Below, piece after piece: positions 7,913 to 15,396 of a stretch of 21,707 nucleotides of DNA. A model generated the notes under the pieces. That model searched no databases and was not told where the DNA came from. It saw only the letters and a list, made by a program, of their open reading frames with translations. The translations under genes and the position numbers were made by a program. Within the stretch, counting starts at the first letter, position 1; the number at the start of each line of letters is the position of its first letter. This stretch comes from JAGXLC01 sp964461045 (GTDB taxonomy: Bacteria; Bacteroidota; Bacteroidia; Bacteroidales; UBA12077), in assembly GCA_964461045.1 (NCBI GenBank), contig CAYWSJ010000057.1, forward strand, positions 1 through 21,707. The letters are read 5' to 3'.

Positions 7913-9703
7913 TTAGAAGCAATATTTATTTTCATCAATCAATTTATCCGCAATTCTTCTTCTTGCATCTTTGGAGTTTACACCAGGAATATCTGTATAA
8001 TGATTAATTCCTTTTTTATATTTATCAGTCATCTCTTCATCTTCAAGCGCATAAAGAATATCCATTGCAAGCTTTCTTATATTTGCTGACGAATCATACA
8101 CAAAAACATCCAGCATATCTTTATACAATTTCATCATCTCGTCTGGTTTTTGCATATTCTCCATCTTCTTAATTCTTAACAAAGTAGACTCAGCCACATA
8201 AGTAAGCATAATAATGTCGGACATATTGCAGGAAATTTCCTGTTCCTGGGCCATTTTTTTACCAAACTTATTATTTACAGCATCAAGCAGCAATAAAACC
8301 ACTTTTTTAAAATTCTTTATAAAGTTGATTTTATCTTCATAATAACCTTCAGATTTGTATTCAGAGTCTTTTATGCTGTCGAGCTCTTTCAGAACTTCCT
8401 TTGCCTGGTCAAAAACCGGCAATTTGCCTTTATGTCCACGTTTGTTAATTGTATCAGCATTCCATAATCGATTGATTTCATTTGTTCCTTCAAATATACG
8501 GTTAATACGGGAATCTCTGTAAGCTCTGTCGGCAGGCATTTCTGTTGAGAAACCCATACCTCCCATAATCTGAACTTCCTCATCAACGATATAATCAAGT
8601 GATTCAGACCCATATACTTTTATCAGGGCTGCTTCAGCTTCGAACTCAAGGAATCCATCAATACACGCTTTACCATATTCCCTTCCTTCATCAATGAATG
8701 TATGCATGGCATTATCTATACCATGACTGATTCGATAAACTGCGGACTCAGTAGTAAAAGTTTTAATTACCTGCTCTGCAAGTTTGTGTTTAATGATTCC
8801 AAAGTTTGAAATCAGGTTTCTAAATTGTTTTCTTTCATTTGCATAATTAACTGATTGTGAAACAGCTCTTTTGGCTGCACCAATCACATTACCACCAAGT
8901 TTGATACGGCCCATGTGGAGAATATTTAAGGCAATTCTAAAACCTTCCCCTCTTCTTCCAAGTAGATTCTCTGCAGGTACTTTCACATCGTTATAAAAGA
9001 TCTGCACAGTAGAAGAACCTTTAATACCCATTTTATCCTCTTCCGGATTAATTTCTACTCCATCCCAGTCTTTTTCAACAATAAATGCACTTAAGATCCG
9101 GTCATTTTCAATCTTTGCAAATACTACCTGAACATCAGCAAACCCACCATTAGTGATCCACATTTTTTGTCCGTTCAGTATAAAATGTTTACCATCTTCA
9201 GTAGGAACAGCTTTTGATTGTCCTGCATTGGCATCGGAACCAGCACCTGGTTCTGTTAATGCAAAAGCTGCAGTATATTCTCCTGAAGCAAGTTTGGGTA
9301 AATATTTCTGTTTCTGTTCTTCATTTCCATAATAAACAATAGGTAAAGAACCGATACCCGTATGAGCAGAATAAGCAACAGAGAAAGAATATCCGCCACC
9401 CAACACTTCAGCTGAAAGCATTGAGGTGGTAAAGTTCTGCCCAAATCCTTCGTATTCTTCAGGTATTGATATTCCCAACAAGCCTAATTCACCTGATTTT
9501 TTCAGCAGGTCTTCCATCAGCCCCTCCTCTTTTTTATCAATACGATCAACAATCGGGAGTACTTCTGTTTCCAGAAAATCTTCACAAGTTTGTGCAATCA
9601 TCGTTTGTTCCTCGTCAAACTCTTCGGGGATAAAAATATCTTCAGGCTGAACGTCTTTTGTTAAAAATTCGCCTCCTTTTATTTTTAATTCATTTTTTTC
9701 CAT
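7913..9703 (-). CDS. acyl-CoA dehydrogenase, long VLCAD/ACAD9-like form
   Basis: FAD enzyme that makes the first, alpha-beta double bond in acyl-CoA oxidation and passes the electrons to ETF. About 596 residues from the preferred start, against roughly 380 for the common short forms. The N-terminal and middle domains include AAFALTEPGAGSDA and QKMWITNGG (FAD/substrate binding). The C-terminal catalytic domain has ERKQFR, QIMGGMGF and RIFEGTNEINR, with the catalytic base Glu405 in FEGTNE. About 190 further residues, rich in Lys/Glu helices, follow it; this extension is typical of the VLCAD/ACAD9 group and of a Bacteroidota family. The frame could open at 9742, but that would overlap the upstream gene; ATG 9703 starts just before the family's usual KGGEF lead, 16 bases after that gene's stop. 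It is the last gene of the etfBA operon. Chain-length preference cannot be read from sequence. Confidence 0.95.
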   Translation of the reverse strand: MEKNELKIKGGEFLTKDVQPEDIFIPEEFDEEQTMIAQTCEDFLETEVLPIVDRIDKKEEGLMEDLLKKSGELGLLGISIPEEYEGFGQNFTTSMLSAEVLGGGYSFSVAYSAHTGIGSLPIVYYGNEEQKQKYLPKLASGEYTAAFALTEPGAGSDANAGQSKAVPTEDGKHFILNGQKMWITNGGFADVQVVFAKIENDRILSAFIVEKDWDGVEINPEEDKMGIKGSSTVQIFYNDVKVPAENLLGRRGEGFRIALNILHMGRIKLGGNVIGAAKRAVSQSVNYANERKQFRNLISNFGIIKHKLAEQVIKTFTTESAVYRISHGIDNAMHTFIDEGREYGKACIDGFLEFEAEAALIKVYGSESLDYIVDEEVQIMGGMGFSTEMPADRAYRDSRINRIFEGTNEINRLWNADTINKRGHKGKLPVFDQAKEVLKELDSIKDSEYKSEGYYEDKINFIKNFKKVVLLLLDAVNNKFGKKMAQEQEISCNMSDIIMLTYVAESTLLRIKKMENMQKPDEMMKLYKDMLDVFVYDSSANIRKLAMDILYALEDEEMTDKYKKGINHYTDIPGVNSKDARRRIADKLIDENKYCF

Positions 9704-9719
9704 TGGTATAAGTTTTTGA

Positions 9720-10520
9720 TTATAAATCGAGTGCTTGTTCAATTAATTCAGCAATATCGTAATTTTTTATTTCCTCTTCCTTGTTTTTATATTTAAGTCC
9801 GTCTGTCATCATTACCATACAATAAGGGCATGCAGTAACAATAACATCTGCCCCGGTATTTAAAGCTTCTTCTGTACGCTCTATAAAAACTTCTTTGTCT
9901 CCCTTTTCAGCTTCTTTAAACATTTGTCCACCTCCTGCACCACAACACAAAGCAAAGCTCTTGTTTCTCGGCATTTCCACTTTTGTTGAAGGAATCGCTT
10001 TCAGAATATTGCGGGGGGCGTCATACTCCTTATTAATTCTCCCTAAATAGCAAGGATCATGATAGGTAAATGTTTTATTGCTAAAAACATCGCTATTCAG
10101 TTTAAGAATATTCTCCTTAATTAACTTATTAAGAAACTGAGTATGATGCCAGACTTCATAGTTTCCACCGAAATCAGGATATTCATTCTTAAATGTATTA
10201 TAAGCATGAGGATCACAGGTAATTATTTTTTTCACCTCATACCCATTTAATAATTCGACATTGGTCATGGCCTGCATCTGGAACAGCATCTCATTTCCGC
10301 CCCGTCGTGCCACATCACCACTGGAAGATTCCTCAATTCCCAGAACCGCATAATCAATTTTACAATGCGTAAGAATTTTAATAAAAGCCCTGGTCACTTT
10401 TTTATATCGATCGTCAAAAGCTCCGGCACTGCCAACCCATACAAGGTACTCAGGCTTATTTCCTTTAGCAAAAAGATCGGCCATTACGGGAACTTCTATT
10501 TTTTGTTTTGCTTCTGCCAT
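9720..10520 (-). CDS. CCG-domain (HdrB-like) iron-sulfur protein with a degenerate first half
   Basis: Cysteine-rich domain protein of the DUF224/HdrB type, 266 residues, soluble. Such proteins carry two CCG repeats that bind an unusual iron-sulfur cluster and hand electrons between a membrane subunit and a partner. The second repeat is complete: Cys157 (HDPCYLG), Cys192-Cys193 (ALCCGAGGG) and Cys231/Cys234 (ACPYC). The first repeat keeps the fold's conserved frame but not its ligands: WVGSAG, ESSSGD and CDPHAYN stand where relatives have WVGCAG, ESCTGD and CPHCFN (positions 31, 66, 103, 106; comparison from memory of the family). It sits between the membrane FeS gene (20-base gap) and the acyl-CoA dehydrogenase. 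With its neighbour it would make up a split form of the membrane ETF oxidoreductase (EMO/EtfD), where these domains are normally in one chain. Its role as the ETF-facing subunit is inference. Confidence 0.88.
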   Translation of the reverse strand: MAEAKQKIEVPVMADLFAKGNKPEYLVWVGSAGAFDDRYKKVTRAFIKILTHCKIDYAVLGIEESSSGDVARRGGNEMLFQMQAMTNVELLNGYEVKKIITCDPHAYNTFKNEYPDFGGNYEVWHHTQFLNKLIKENILKLNSDVFSNKTFTYHDPCYLGRINKEYDAPRNILKAIPSTKVEMPRNKSFALCCGAGGGQMFKEAEKGDKEVFIERTEEALNTGADVIVTACPYCMVMMTDGLKYKNKEEEIKNYDIAELIEQALDL

Positions 10521-10540
10521 AATATCTTAAATTGAATATT

Positions 10541-11869
10541 TTATTTTTCGTTGATATATAGATCATCTGCCCAAAGCATTCTGTCTTCCTGGGAATATTG
10601 CCATGGGGCTCCATTGTTTTCAATATTACTGAAAATAGCATTCAGATCGCCAGGTCCTGCAGCTTCTTCCATTACCAAATACCTTCGCATTTCAAGAATC
10701 AACTGCGGTTGATTAATATTAATAGGACATTCCTGTGCGCAGGCATTGCAGGTTGTACAAGCCCAAAGCTCTTCTTCTGAAATATAATTCCGAATCAATG
10801 CCTTTTCATCCGAATAATCTTTTCCTTTTTTAAGCATTTTCGGCCCTTTTTCTTTCATACGGTCACGTACATCCATCATAATCTTTCTTGGAGATAACTT
10901 TTTGCCTGTAATATTTGCCGGGCAAACCGAAGTACATCTCCCACATTGAGTACATGCCAGAGAGTCAAAATAATTTTTCCATACAACATCCTCAACATCC
11001 AGCACTCCAAACCTGGTTGTTTCCTCTTCTTGCTCATCTGATTCTTCAAATGCAGCATTTGGATCCATCATTAATTCAACCTCCTTTTTTACATTTTCCA
11101 TTGTATCCATTTTACCCAGTGGCTCCAAACGTGTAAGGAAAACATTTGGTACAGATAAGAAAACATGGAAATGCTTTGAATAAGGCAAATAATTAGCAAA
11201 AAAGAAAATCAATAATATGTGAACCCACCAGTTTATTTCGTGCAAAAGAAATAACTGATCTACCTGCATGGATGAAAACACAGGCGCGAGAAGCTGGCTT
11301 ACAGGGAAGACTCCGTGTACCTCATGTCCTGCTGCTGCAGCATGCTGGATATAAAAAGTATTCATTCCTAATAGAGATATCATCAATACCAGAATGAGAG
11401 ACAGCGCAATATTTGCATCTACATGGTTCCAGTGAGACATCTCAATTCCTCCAAATCTTTTTACATGAAGGAAAAGTCTTCTTGCCAAAAAGACAACAAT
11501 GGCAATGGCAATAATAAAGGCGAATACATCACCTGCTCCAATGATCACATCATAAACAACACCCAGTGCTTTTAAAATTCGTTCGGTCCCAAGAATCCCA
11601 TCAAGCACCATTTCAATACTACCAATTAAAATAACTATGAAACCCCAGAAAACCAAGGCGTGTAACAAACCAATTACCGGACGACGAAATATTTTTGTTT
11701 GTCCGATAGCCACTTTCATCATTTCATTAAAACGTTTTCCTAAATTTCTTACAGGGAATCCTTTTTTGGTAAGCTTAAACAAGGCAACTAACCGAAACAC
11801 GGTATAGGTAAAAACACCAAGGGTGATAAGTAATGCGATTATAAAAATAATTTGCTTTGACATACTCAT
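10541..11869 (-). CDS. membrane FeS oxidoreductase, NarI-like helices plus 2[4Fe-4S] (ETF:quinone oxidoreductase membrane subunit)
   Basis: Integral membrane electron-transfer protein, 442 residues. About five hydrophobic helices lie near 7-30, 66-88, 105-130, 152-172 and 212-228, in the NarI/HdrE pattern that binds haem b and quinone; His70, His135, His210 and His217 near helix ends are possible haem ligands. An acidic linker (about 265-285) leads to a cytoplasmic ferredoxin domain with two CxxCxxCxxxCP motifs: Cys306/309/312/316 and Cys371/374/377/381. The domain order matches the N-terminal two thirds of EMO (ETF:menaquinone oxidoreductase of syntrophic fatty-acid oxidisers) and of mycobacterial EtfD; the CCG part is the next gene. 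With etfBA upstream and an acyl-CoA dehydrogenase downstream, electron delivery from ETF to menaquinone is the best-supported role. HdrDE-like or lactate/glycolate oxidoreductase functions are less likely in this context. A second in-frame ATG lies two codons in. Confidence 0.9.
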   Translation of the reverse strand: MSMSKQIIFIIALLITLGVFTYTVFRLVALFKLTKKGFPVRNLGKRFNEMMKVAIGQTKIFRRPVIGLLHALVFWGFIVILIGSIEMVLDGILGTERILKALGVVYDVIIGAGDVFAFIIAIAIVVFLARRLFLHVKRFGGIEMSHWNHVDANIALSLILVLMISLLGMNTFYIQHAAAAGHEVHGVFPVSQLLAPVFSSMQVDQLFLLHEINWWVHILLIFFFANYLPYSKHFHVFLSVPNVFLTRLEPLGKMDTMENVKKEVELMMDPNAAFEESDEQEEETTRFGVLDVEDVVWKNYFDSLACTQCGRCTSVCPANITGKKLSPRKIMMDVRDRMKEKGPKMLKKGKDYSDEKALIRNYISEEELWACTTCNACAQECPININQPQLILEMRRYLVMEEAAGPGDLNAIFSNIENNGAPWQYSQEDRMLWADDLYINEK

Positions 11870-11885
11870 ATTTTTTAAGTGAAAA

Positions 11886-11912
11886 GCAACAGATACGCTT
11901 GTTACCTGTTGC
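11886..11912 (-). promoter_or_regulatory. intra-operon hairpin between etfA and the membrane subunit
   Basis: Read on the minus strand, GCAACAGGTA and TATCTGTTGC form a 10-bp stem (nine Watson-Crick pairs, one G-U) around a 7-base loop, followed by TTTTCACTT. The G-U pair would be an A-C mismatch in the other orientation, so the fold fits transcription in the operon direction. It could be an attenuator or a processing/stability element; the short T-run makes it weak as a terminator. Confidence 0.55.
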
Positions 11913-11942
11913 CTGAATCTTCCTTATATTTAATAAAAAGCA

Positions 11943-12911
11943 TTAGGATTTTGCTTCTTTTGCAGCTTCGATAATTTCCGGCAACACTTTAAAGGCATCG
12001 CCAACGATTCCGTAATCAGCAACTTCGAAAACAGGAGCATCTTTATCATTGTTAATAGCAACAATACATTTGGCACCGCTAACACCTGCAATATGCTGAA
12101 TTGCCCCAGAAATTCCTACTGCCACATATAAATTAGGAGCAATTATTTTTCCTGTTTGACCGGTATGTTCTTCATGAGGTCTCCATCCTTCGTCAGAAAC
12201 AGGTCGTGAACATGCTGTGGCACCTCCAAGTACTTCTGCCAGTTCTTCAATTGGTTTCCAGTTTTCAGGTGCTTTCATACCTCTTCCTCCTGAAACAACT
12301 ATTTCAGCATCTGTAAGCAATAACTGATCAGTATGCTTTTCTACGTTTTCCACTTTTGTTTTAATTAGTTCATCACTAATTTCCGGCTCAAAAGATTCAA
12401 TATTAGCATCTTTTTTGTTCTCCACTATTTCAAAAGTATTCTGTGGTATGGTTAATACTTTTGCATCTGATTTAAGTTCCACATTAGAAAAACCTTTGCC
12501 TGAAAACACCTTCTTATTAATGATAAAAGGATCAACACTGTTTGGTAATTGTTTGACCTCTGAACCTAAGGCTGCTTTCAACTTAACTGATAATCTGGGT
12601 GCCAATGCTTTTCCCGTATTGTTGTGGGCAAAAATTAATACATTCGCTCCAACCTTTTCAGCAAGCTGACTAACAGCAGATGTATAAGCCTGATTATCGA
12701 GATTGTTCAGTTTTTCATTTTTGGTAATATATATCTTATCTGCACCATATTCTGCTAATTTTTTCAGCTCATCTTCTTCTACATTGCCTATTGAATAAGC
12801 TATAGTTTCAGTACCGAGCATCTCTGCAACTTTATTTGCAAACGATAACAACTCAAATGATAATTTTTTGAATTTGCCATCCCAATTTTCATTATAAACT
12901 AAAACTGCCAT
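11943..12911 (-). CDS. etfA: electron transfer flavoprotein alpha subunit
   Basis: FAD-binding subunit of the EtfAB heterodimer, which accepts electrons from acyl-CoA dehydrogenases in the cytoplasm and delivers them to a membrane oxidoreductase. At 322 residues it has normal length. The N-terminal half (1-185) is the less conserved nucleotide-fold domain. The C-terminal FAD domain has GGRGMKAPE (208-216), ACSRPVSDEGW (233-243), GQTGK (251-255), VGISGAIQH (265-273) and AINNDKDAPVFEVADYGIVGD (285-305), all hallmark stretches of EtfA. It follows etfB after 43 bases and precedes the membrane subunit by 73 bases containing a hairpin. The operon setting points to a respiratory ETF rather than an electron-bifurcating one; I did not see a bcd/CarCDE-type NADH-linked arrangement. 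Confidence 0.97.
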   Translation of the reverse strand: MAVLVYNENWDGKFKKLSFELLSFANKVAEMLGTETIAYSIGNVEEDELKKLAEYGADKIYITKNEKLNNLDNQAYTSAVSQLAEKVGANVLIFAHNNTGKALAPRLSVKLKAALGSEVKQLPNSVDPFIINKKVFSGKGFSNVELKSDAKVLTIPQNTFEIVENKKDANIESFEPEISDELIKTKVENVEKHTDQLLLTDAEIVVSGGRGMKAPENWKPIEELAEVLGGATACSRPVSDEGWRPHEEHTGQTGKIIAPNLYVAVGISGAIQHIAGVSGAKCIVAINNDKDAPVFEVADYGIVGDAFKVLPEIIEAAKEAKS

Positions 12912-12954
12912 ATTTAATGTTTTATTGAATTCGTAATTTGTTTGATAAAATTCT

Positions 12955-13704
12955 TTATATCACTTTTGCTTCATTTTGAAGCAGATCAATTAACTCTTTC
13001 GGATTTTCCGGATCAATCATCTTACATGGTGGTTTTGCCTGTGGCAATTCGTAATCTTTAACTTCAGTAAGAGGTTCCACAGAAGTAGGTTCTACAACTT
13101 TAAGAGGCTTTTTTCGTGCCATCATAATACCTCGCATGGCGGCAATTCGTGGTTCAATAGCAATTCCTTTCTGAACGATAGCCACTAAAGGCAGTTGAGA
13201 AGTAATCTCTTCTTTACCACCATCTATATCCCGCGTTATTTTGACTTCATCGTTTTCAATATTGAACGAAGAAACAGCAGAAACAGAGGGAATACCTAAA
13301 AATTCGGCCAGCATACCACCAACAGCTGATCCATTATAATCACTGGATTCAATACCTGTAAAAATAATATCAAAATTCTCTTGTTTCACAACCTCAGCTA
13401 ACTGAGCTGCAACAAAGTAAGCATCTTTAGGTTCTGCATCAATTCGGATGGCATTATCTGCTCCAATAGCCATTGCTTTTCTCAATGTAGGTTCAGAAGT
13501 TTTTGTTCCTACATTCACTACTGAAACTCCATCTACCGGATTCCCTGAATCTTCCTTCAACTGAAGAGCTCTTGTCAAAGCAAGTTCATCCCAGGGATTA
13601 ATAATCCATTGAACACCAGTACTATCAAAAGCTTTTTTATCCTCAGTAAACTTAACTTTCGTTGTAGTATCCGGTACGTTGCTTATACAAACTAAAATTT
13701 TCAT
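12955..13704 (-). CDS. etfB: electron transfer flavoprotein beta subunit
   Basis: Beta subunit of ETF, which packs against EtfA and normally binds AMP in respiratory ETFs. At 249 residues it has family length. Diagnostic parts are the opening KILVCISNVPDTT, the INPWDELAL segment (36-44), the nucleotide-side segment SEPTLRKAMAIGAD (about 70-83), GIESSDYNGSAVGG (about 117-130) and the LPLVAIVQKG...EPRIAAMRGIMMARKKPL block (about 170-200), where the recognition loop that docks to dehydrogenases lies. It is the first gene of the five-gene operon and is divergent from cstA across 185 bases, with a perfect minus-strand -7 box upstream. Confidence 0.97.
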   Translation of the reverse strand: MKILVCISNVPDTTTKVKFTEDKKAFDSTGVQWIINPWDELALTRALQLKEDSGNPVDGVSVVNVGTKTSEPTLRKAMAIGADNAIRIDAEPKDAYFVAAQLAEVVKQENFDIIFTGIESSDYNGSAVGGMLAEFLGIPSVSAVSSFNIENDEVKITRDIDGGKEEITSQLPLVAIVQKGIAIEPRIAAMRGIMMARKKPLKVVEPTSVEPLTEVKDYELPQAKPPCKMIDPENPKELIDLLQNEAKVI

Positions 13705-13778
13705 TGATTATCGATTTAAGTTAACAATCAAGTTCGTAAAAAACTTATTATTTTGGTTTAAAGTGAATTTAAGGATAG

Positions 13779-13786
13779 CAAATATA
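13779..13786 (-). promoter_or_regulatory. candidate promoter of the etfBA operon, -7 box
   Basis: The minus strand reads TATATTTG, a full match to TAnnTTTG, about 75 bases before the etfB start. No TTTG is visible at the -33 distance, where the DNA is a run of A and T. It is the best box in the divergent gap for the minus strand. Confidence 0.42.
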
Positions 13787-13843
13787 TAAATATCTGAATA
13801 AAATTAAAATTTTTCTATTCTTTCTGAAACAAAAATAATTCTA

Positions 13844-13851
13844 TACTTTTA
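13844..13851 (+). promoter_or_regulatory. candidate cstA promoter, -7 box
   Basis: TACTTTTA differs from TAnnTTTG only at the last base and lies about 38 bases before the cstA start. The -33 region is TTTCTG-like, a poor match. Low confidence. Confidence 0.3.
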
Positions 13852-13889
13852 CAGCTTTCAAGTTTATTTCTCTTTCAAATTTCACAGTC

Positions 13890-15344
13890 ATGTTTACATT
13901 CATATTAGCAATTATTCTATTGGTATTGGGGTATTTCTTTTATGGAAAGTTCATTCAGCGTTTTTTTGGAGCGGATAATTCCAGAACAACTCCTGCAAAC
14001 AGCATTAATGACGGAGTTGACTATATACCTATGCCTACCTGGAAAATTTTCGTTATTCAATTTTTAAATATTGCCGGACTTGGTCCGATTTTCGGGGCTA
14101 TACTGGGGGCACTTTACGGTCCGATGGCTTATATCTGGATTGTGCTGGGTTGTATTTTTATGGGCTCAGTCCACGACTATTTTTCAGGAATGCTTTCTAT
14201 CAGAAATAAAGGAGCAAGCTTACCTGAACTGGTTGGGAAGTATCTTGGTCCCGGATTTCAAAATTTTTTACGATTATTTACTGTTCTGCTCCTCATTTTT
14301 GTAGGTATTGCTTTTGTAACAGGACCTGCCGGATTACTTGAAGCTTTAACAGGAGCAAACAAAAAAATATGGCTATATATTATTTTTGCCTATTACCTTG
14401 TAGCTACATTATTACCCATAAATAAAATCATTGGTCTGATATATCCTTATTTTGGAATTGCTTTGTTGATTATGGCAGTAGGAATAGCAGGAGCAATGAT
14501 ATTCAAGGGCATTAACGGAACATTGGTTTTAAACGAGCTTACCTTTTCCGATTTTAAAAACATGCATCACAATCCTTCTCAAAATATTTTATATCCAATG
14601 ATGTTTATTGTTATTTCATGTGGAGCCATTTCAGGTTTTCACAGTACACAGGCTCCCCTGATGGCTCGTTGTTTGAAAAAAGAGAAACATGGCAGAAAAG
14701 CTTTTTATGGGGCAATGATAGCAGAAGGAATTGTTGCAATCATATGGGCTACGGCTGCTATGAATTATTTTGGAAATGTTGACGGGCTTGCTGATGCCAT
14801 GTCACCTAAGACCCACAACCCGGCATGGGTTGTAAACGAAATAAGTCAAACGTGGTTAGGTAAAGTTGGAGGTATCCTGGCCATAGTGGGTGTAATAGCC
14901 TGTCCAATTACTACGGGTGATACTGCTTTCAGAAGTGCCAGACTCACCATAGCCGATATTTTTAATTACAAACAAAGTAAACTTAACAGCAGATTAGCAG
15001 TTAGCATTCCCCTTTTTGCAATAGGATTTACAATGTCGCAACTGGAATTTTCTACCATATGGAAATACCTGGGGTTATCCAATCAAATTCTGGCCGTGTT
15101 TGTATTATGGACCGGCGCCATGTATTTGGCTGTTAAAAAGAAAAATCATTTATTCCTTTCAATTCCGGCTACTTTCCTTACAGCAGTATGTTTAACTTAT
15201 ATTCTGGTAGCACCTCTTAAAAACGGAGGGCTTGCTTTATCCACTCAATTGGGCTATCCAGTTGGGGTATTGGCAGCTTTACTTATTTTTATTTGGTTCG
15301 TAATTATATCTAAAAAGAAAAAGGAATCACAAATAATATCCTGA
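13890..15344 (+). CDS. cstA: CstA-family carbon starvation transporter, short form
   Basis: Multi-pass inner-membrane transporter of the CstA family; characterised members take up peptides or pyruvate under carbon limitation. At 484 residues it is much shorter than the roughly 700 of E. coli CstA/BtsT but agrees with the short form seen in anaerobes and Bacteroidota. About 12 or more hydrophobic segments are visible. Family motifs are DGVDYIP (41-47), FLNIAGLGPIFGAILGALYGP (58-78), SVHDYFSGMLS (93-103), SGFHSTQAPLMARC (248-261) and CPITTGDTAFRSARL (338-352). The cytoplasmic end is the lysine-rich SKKKKESQ. It is divergent from the etfBA operon and convergent with the histidine kinase; no BtsSR/LytTR partner is present. 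Substrate (peptides, pyruvate or other) cannot be told from sequence. Confidence 0.93.
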   Translation: MFTFILAIILLVLGYFFYGKFIQRFFGADNSRTTPANSINDGVDYIPMPTWKIFVIQFLNIAGLGPIFGAILGALYGPMAYIWIVLGCIFMGSVHDYFSGMLSIRNKGASLPELVGKYLGPGFQNFLRLFTVLLLIFVGIAFVTGPAGLLEALTGANKKIWLYIIFAYYLVATLLPINKIIGLIYPYFGIALLIMAVGIAGAMIFKGINGTLVLNELTFSDFKNMHHNPSQNILYPMMFIVISCGAISGFHSTQAPLMARCLKKEKHGRKAFYGAMIAEGIVAIIWATAAMNYFGNVDGLADAMSPKTHNPAWVVNEISQTWLGKVGGILAIVGVIACPITTGDTAFRSARLTIADIFNYKQSKLNSRLAVSIPLFAIGFTMSQLEFSTIWKYLGLSNQILAVFVLWTGAMYLAVKKKNHLFLSIPATFLTAVCLTYILVAPLKNGGLALSTQLGYPVGVLAALLIFIWFVIISKKKKESQIIS

Positions 15345-15396
15345 TGTAAAAAATACAGGGATTAAAAAATAACTAATTTTCTGCAGCCAAAATATT

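Noticed and set aside
9704..9742. Upstream start for the acyl-CoA dehydrogenase at 9742
   Set aside because: It would overlap the end of the CCG gene and add 13 residues before the usual start of the family.
15340..15375. Imperfect CCTG/CAGG inverted repeat at the cstA stop, possible terminator between cstA and the convergent kinase gene
   Set aside because: The stem is only 4-6 bp with a bulge and an A-rich loop; too weak to call.
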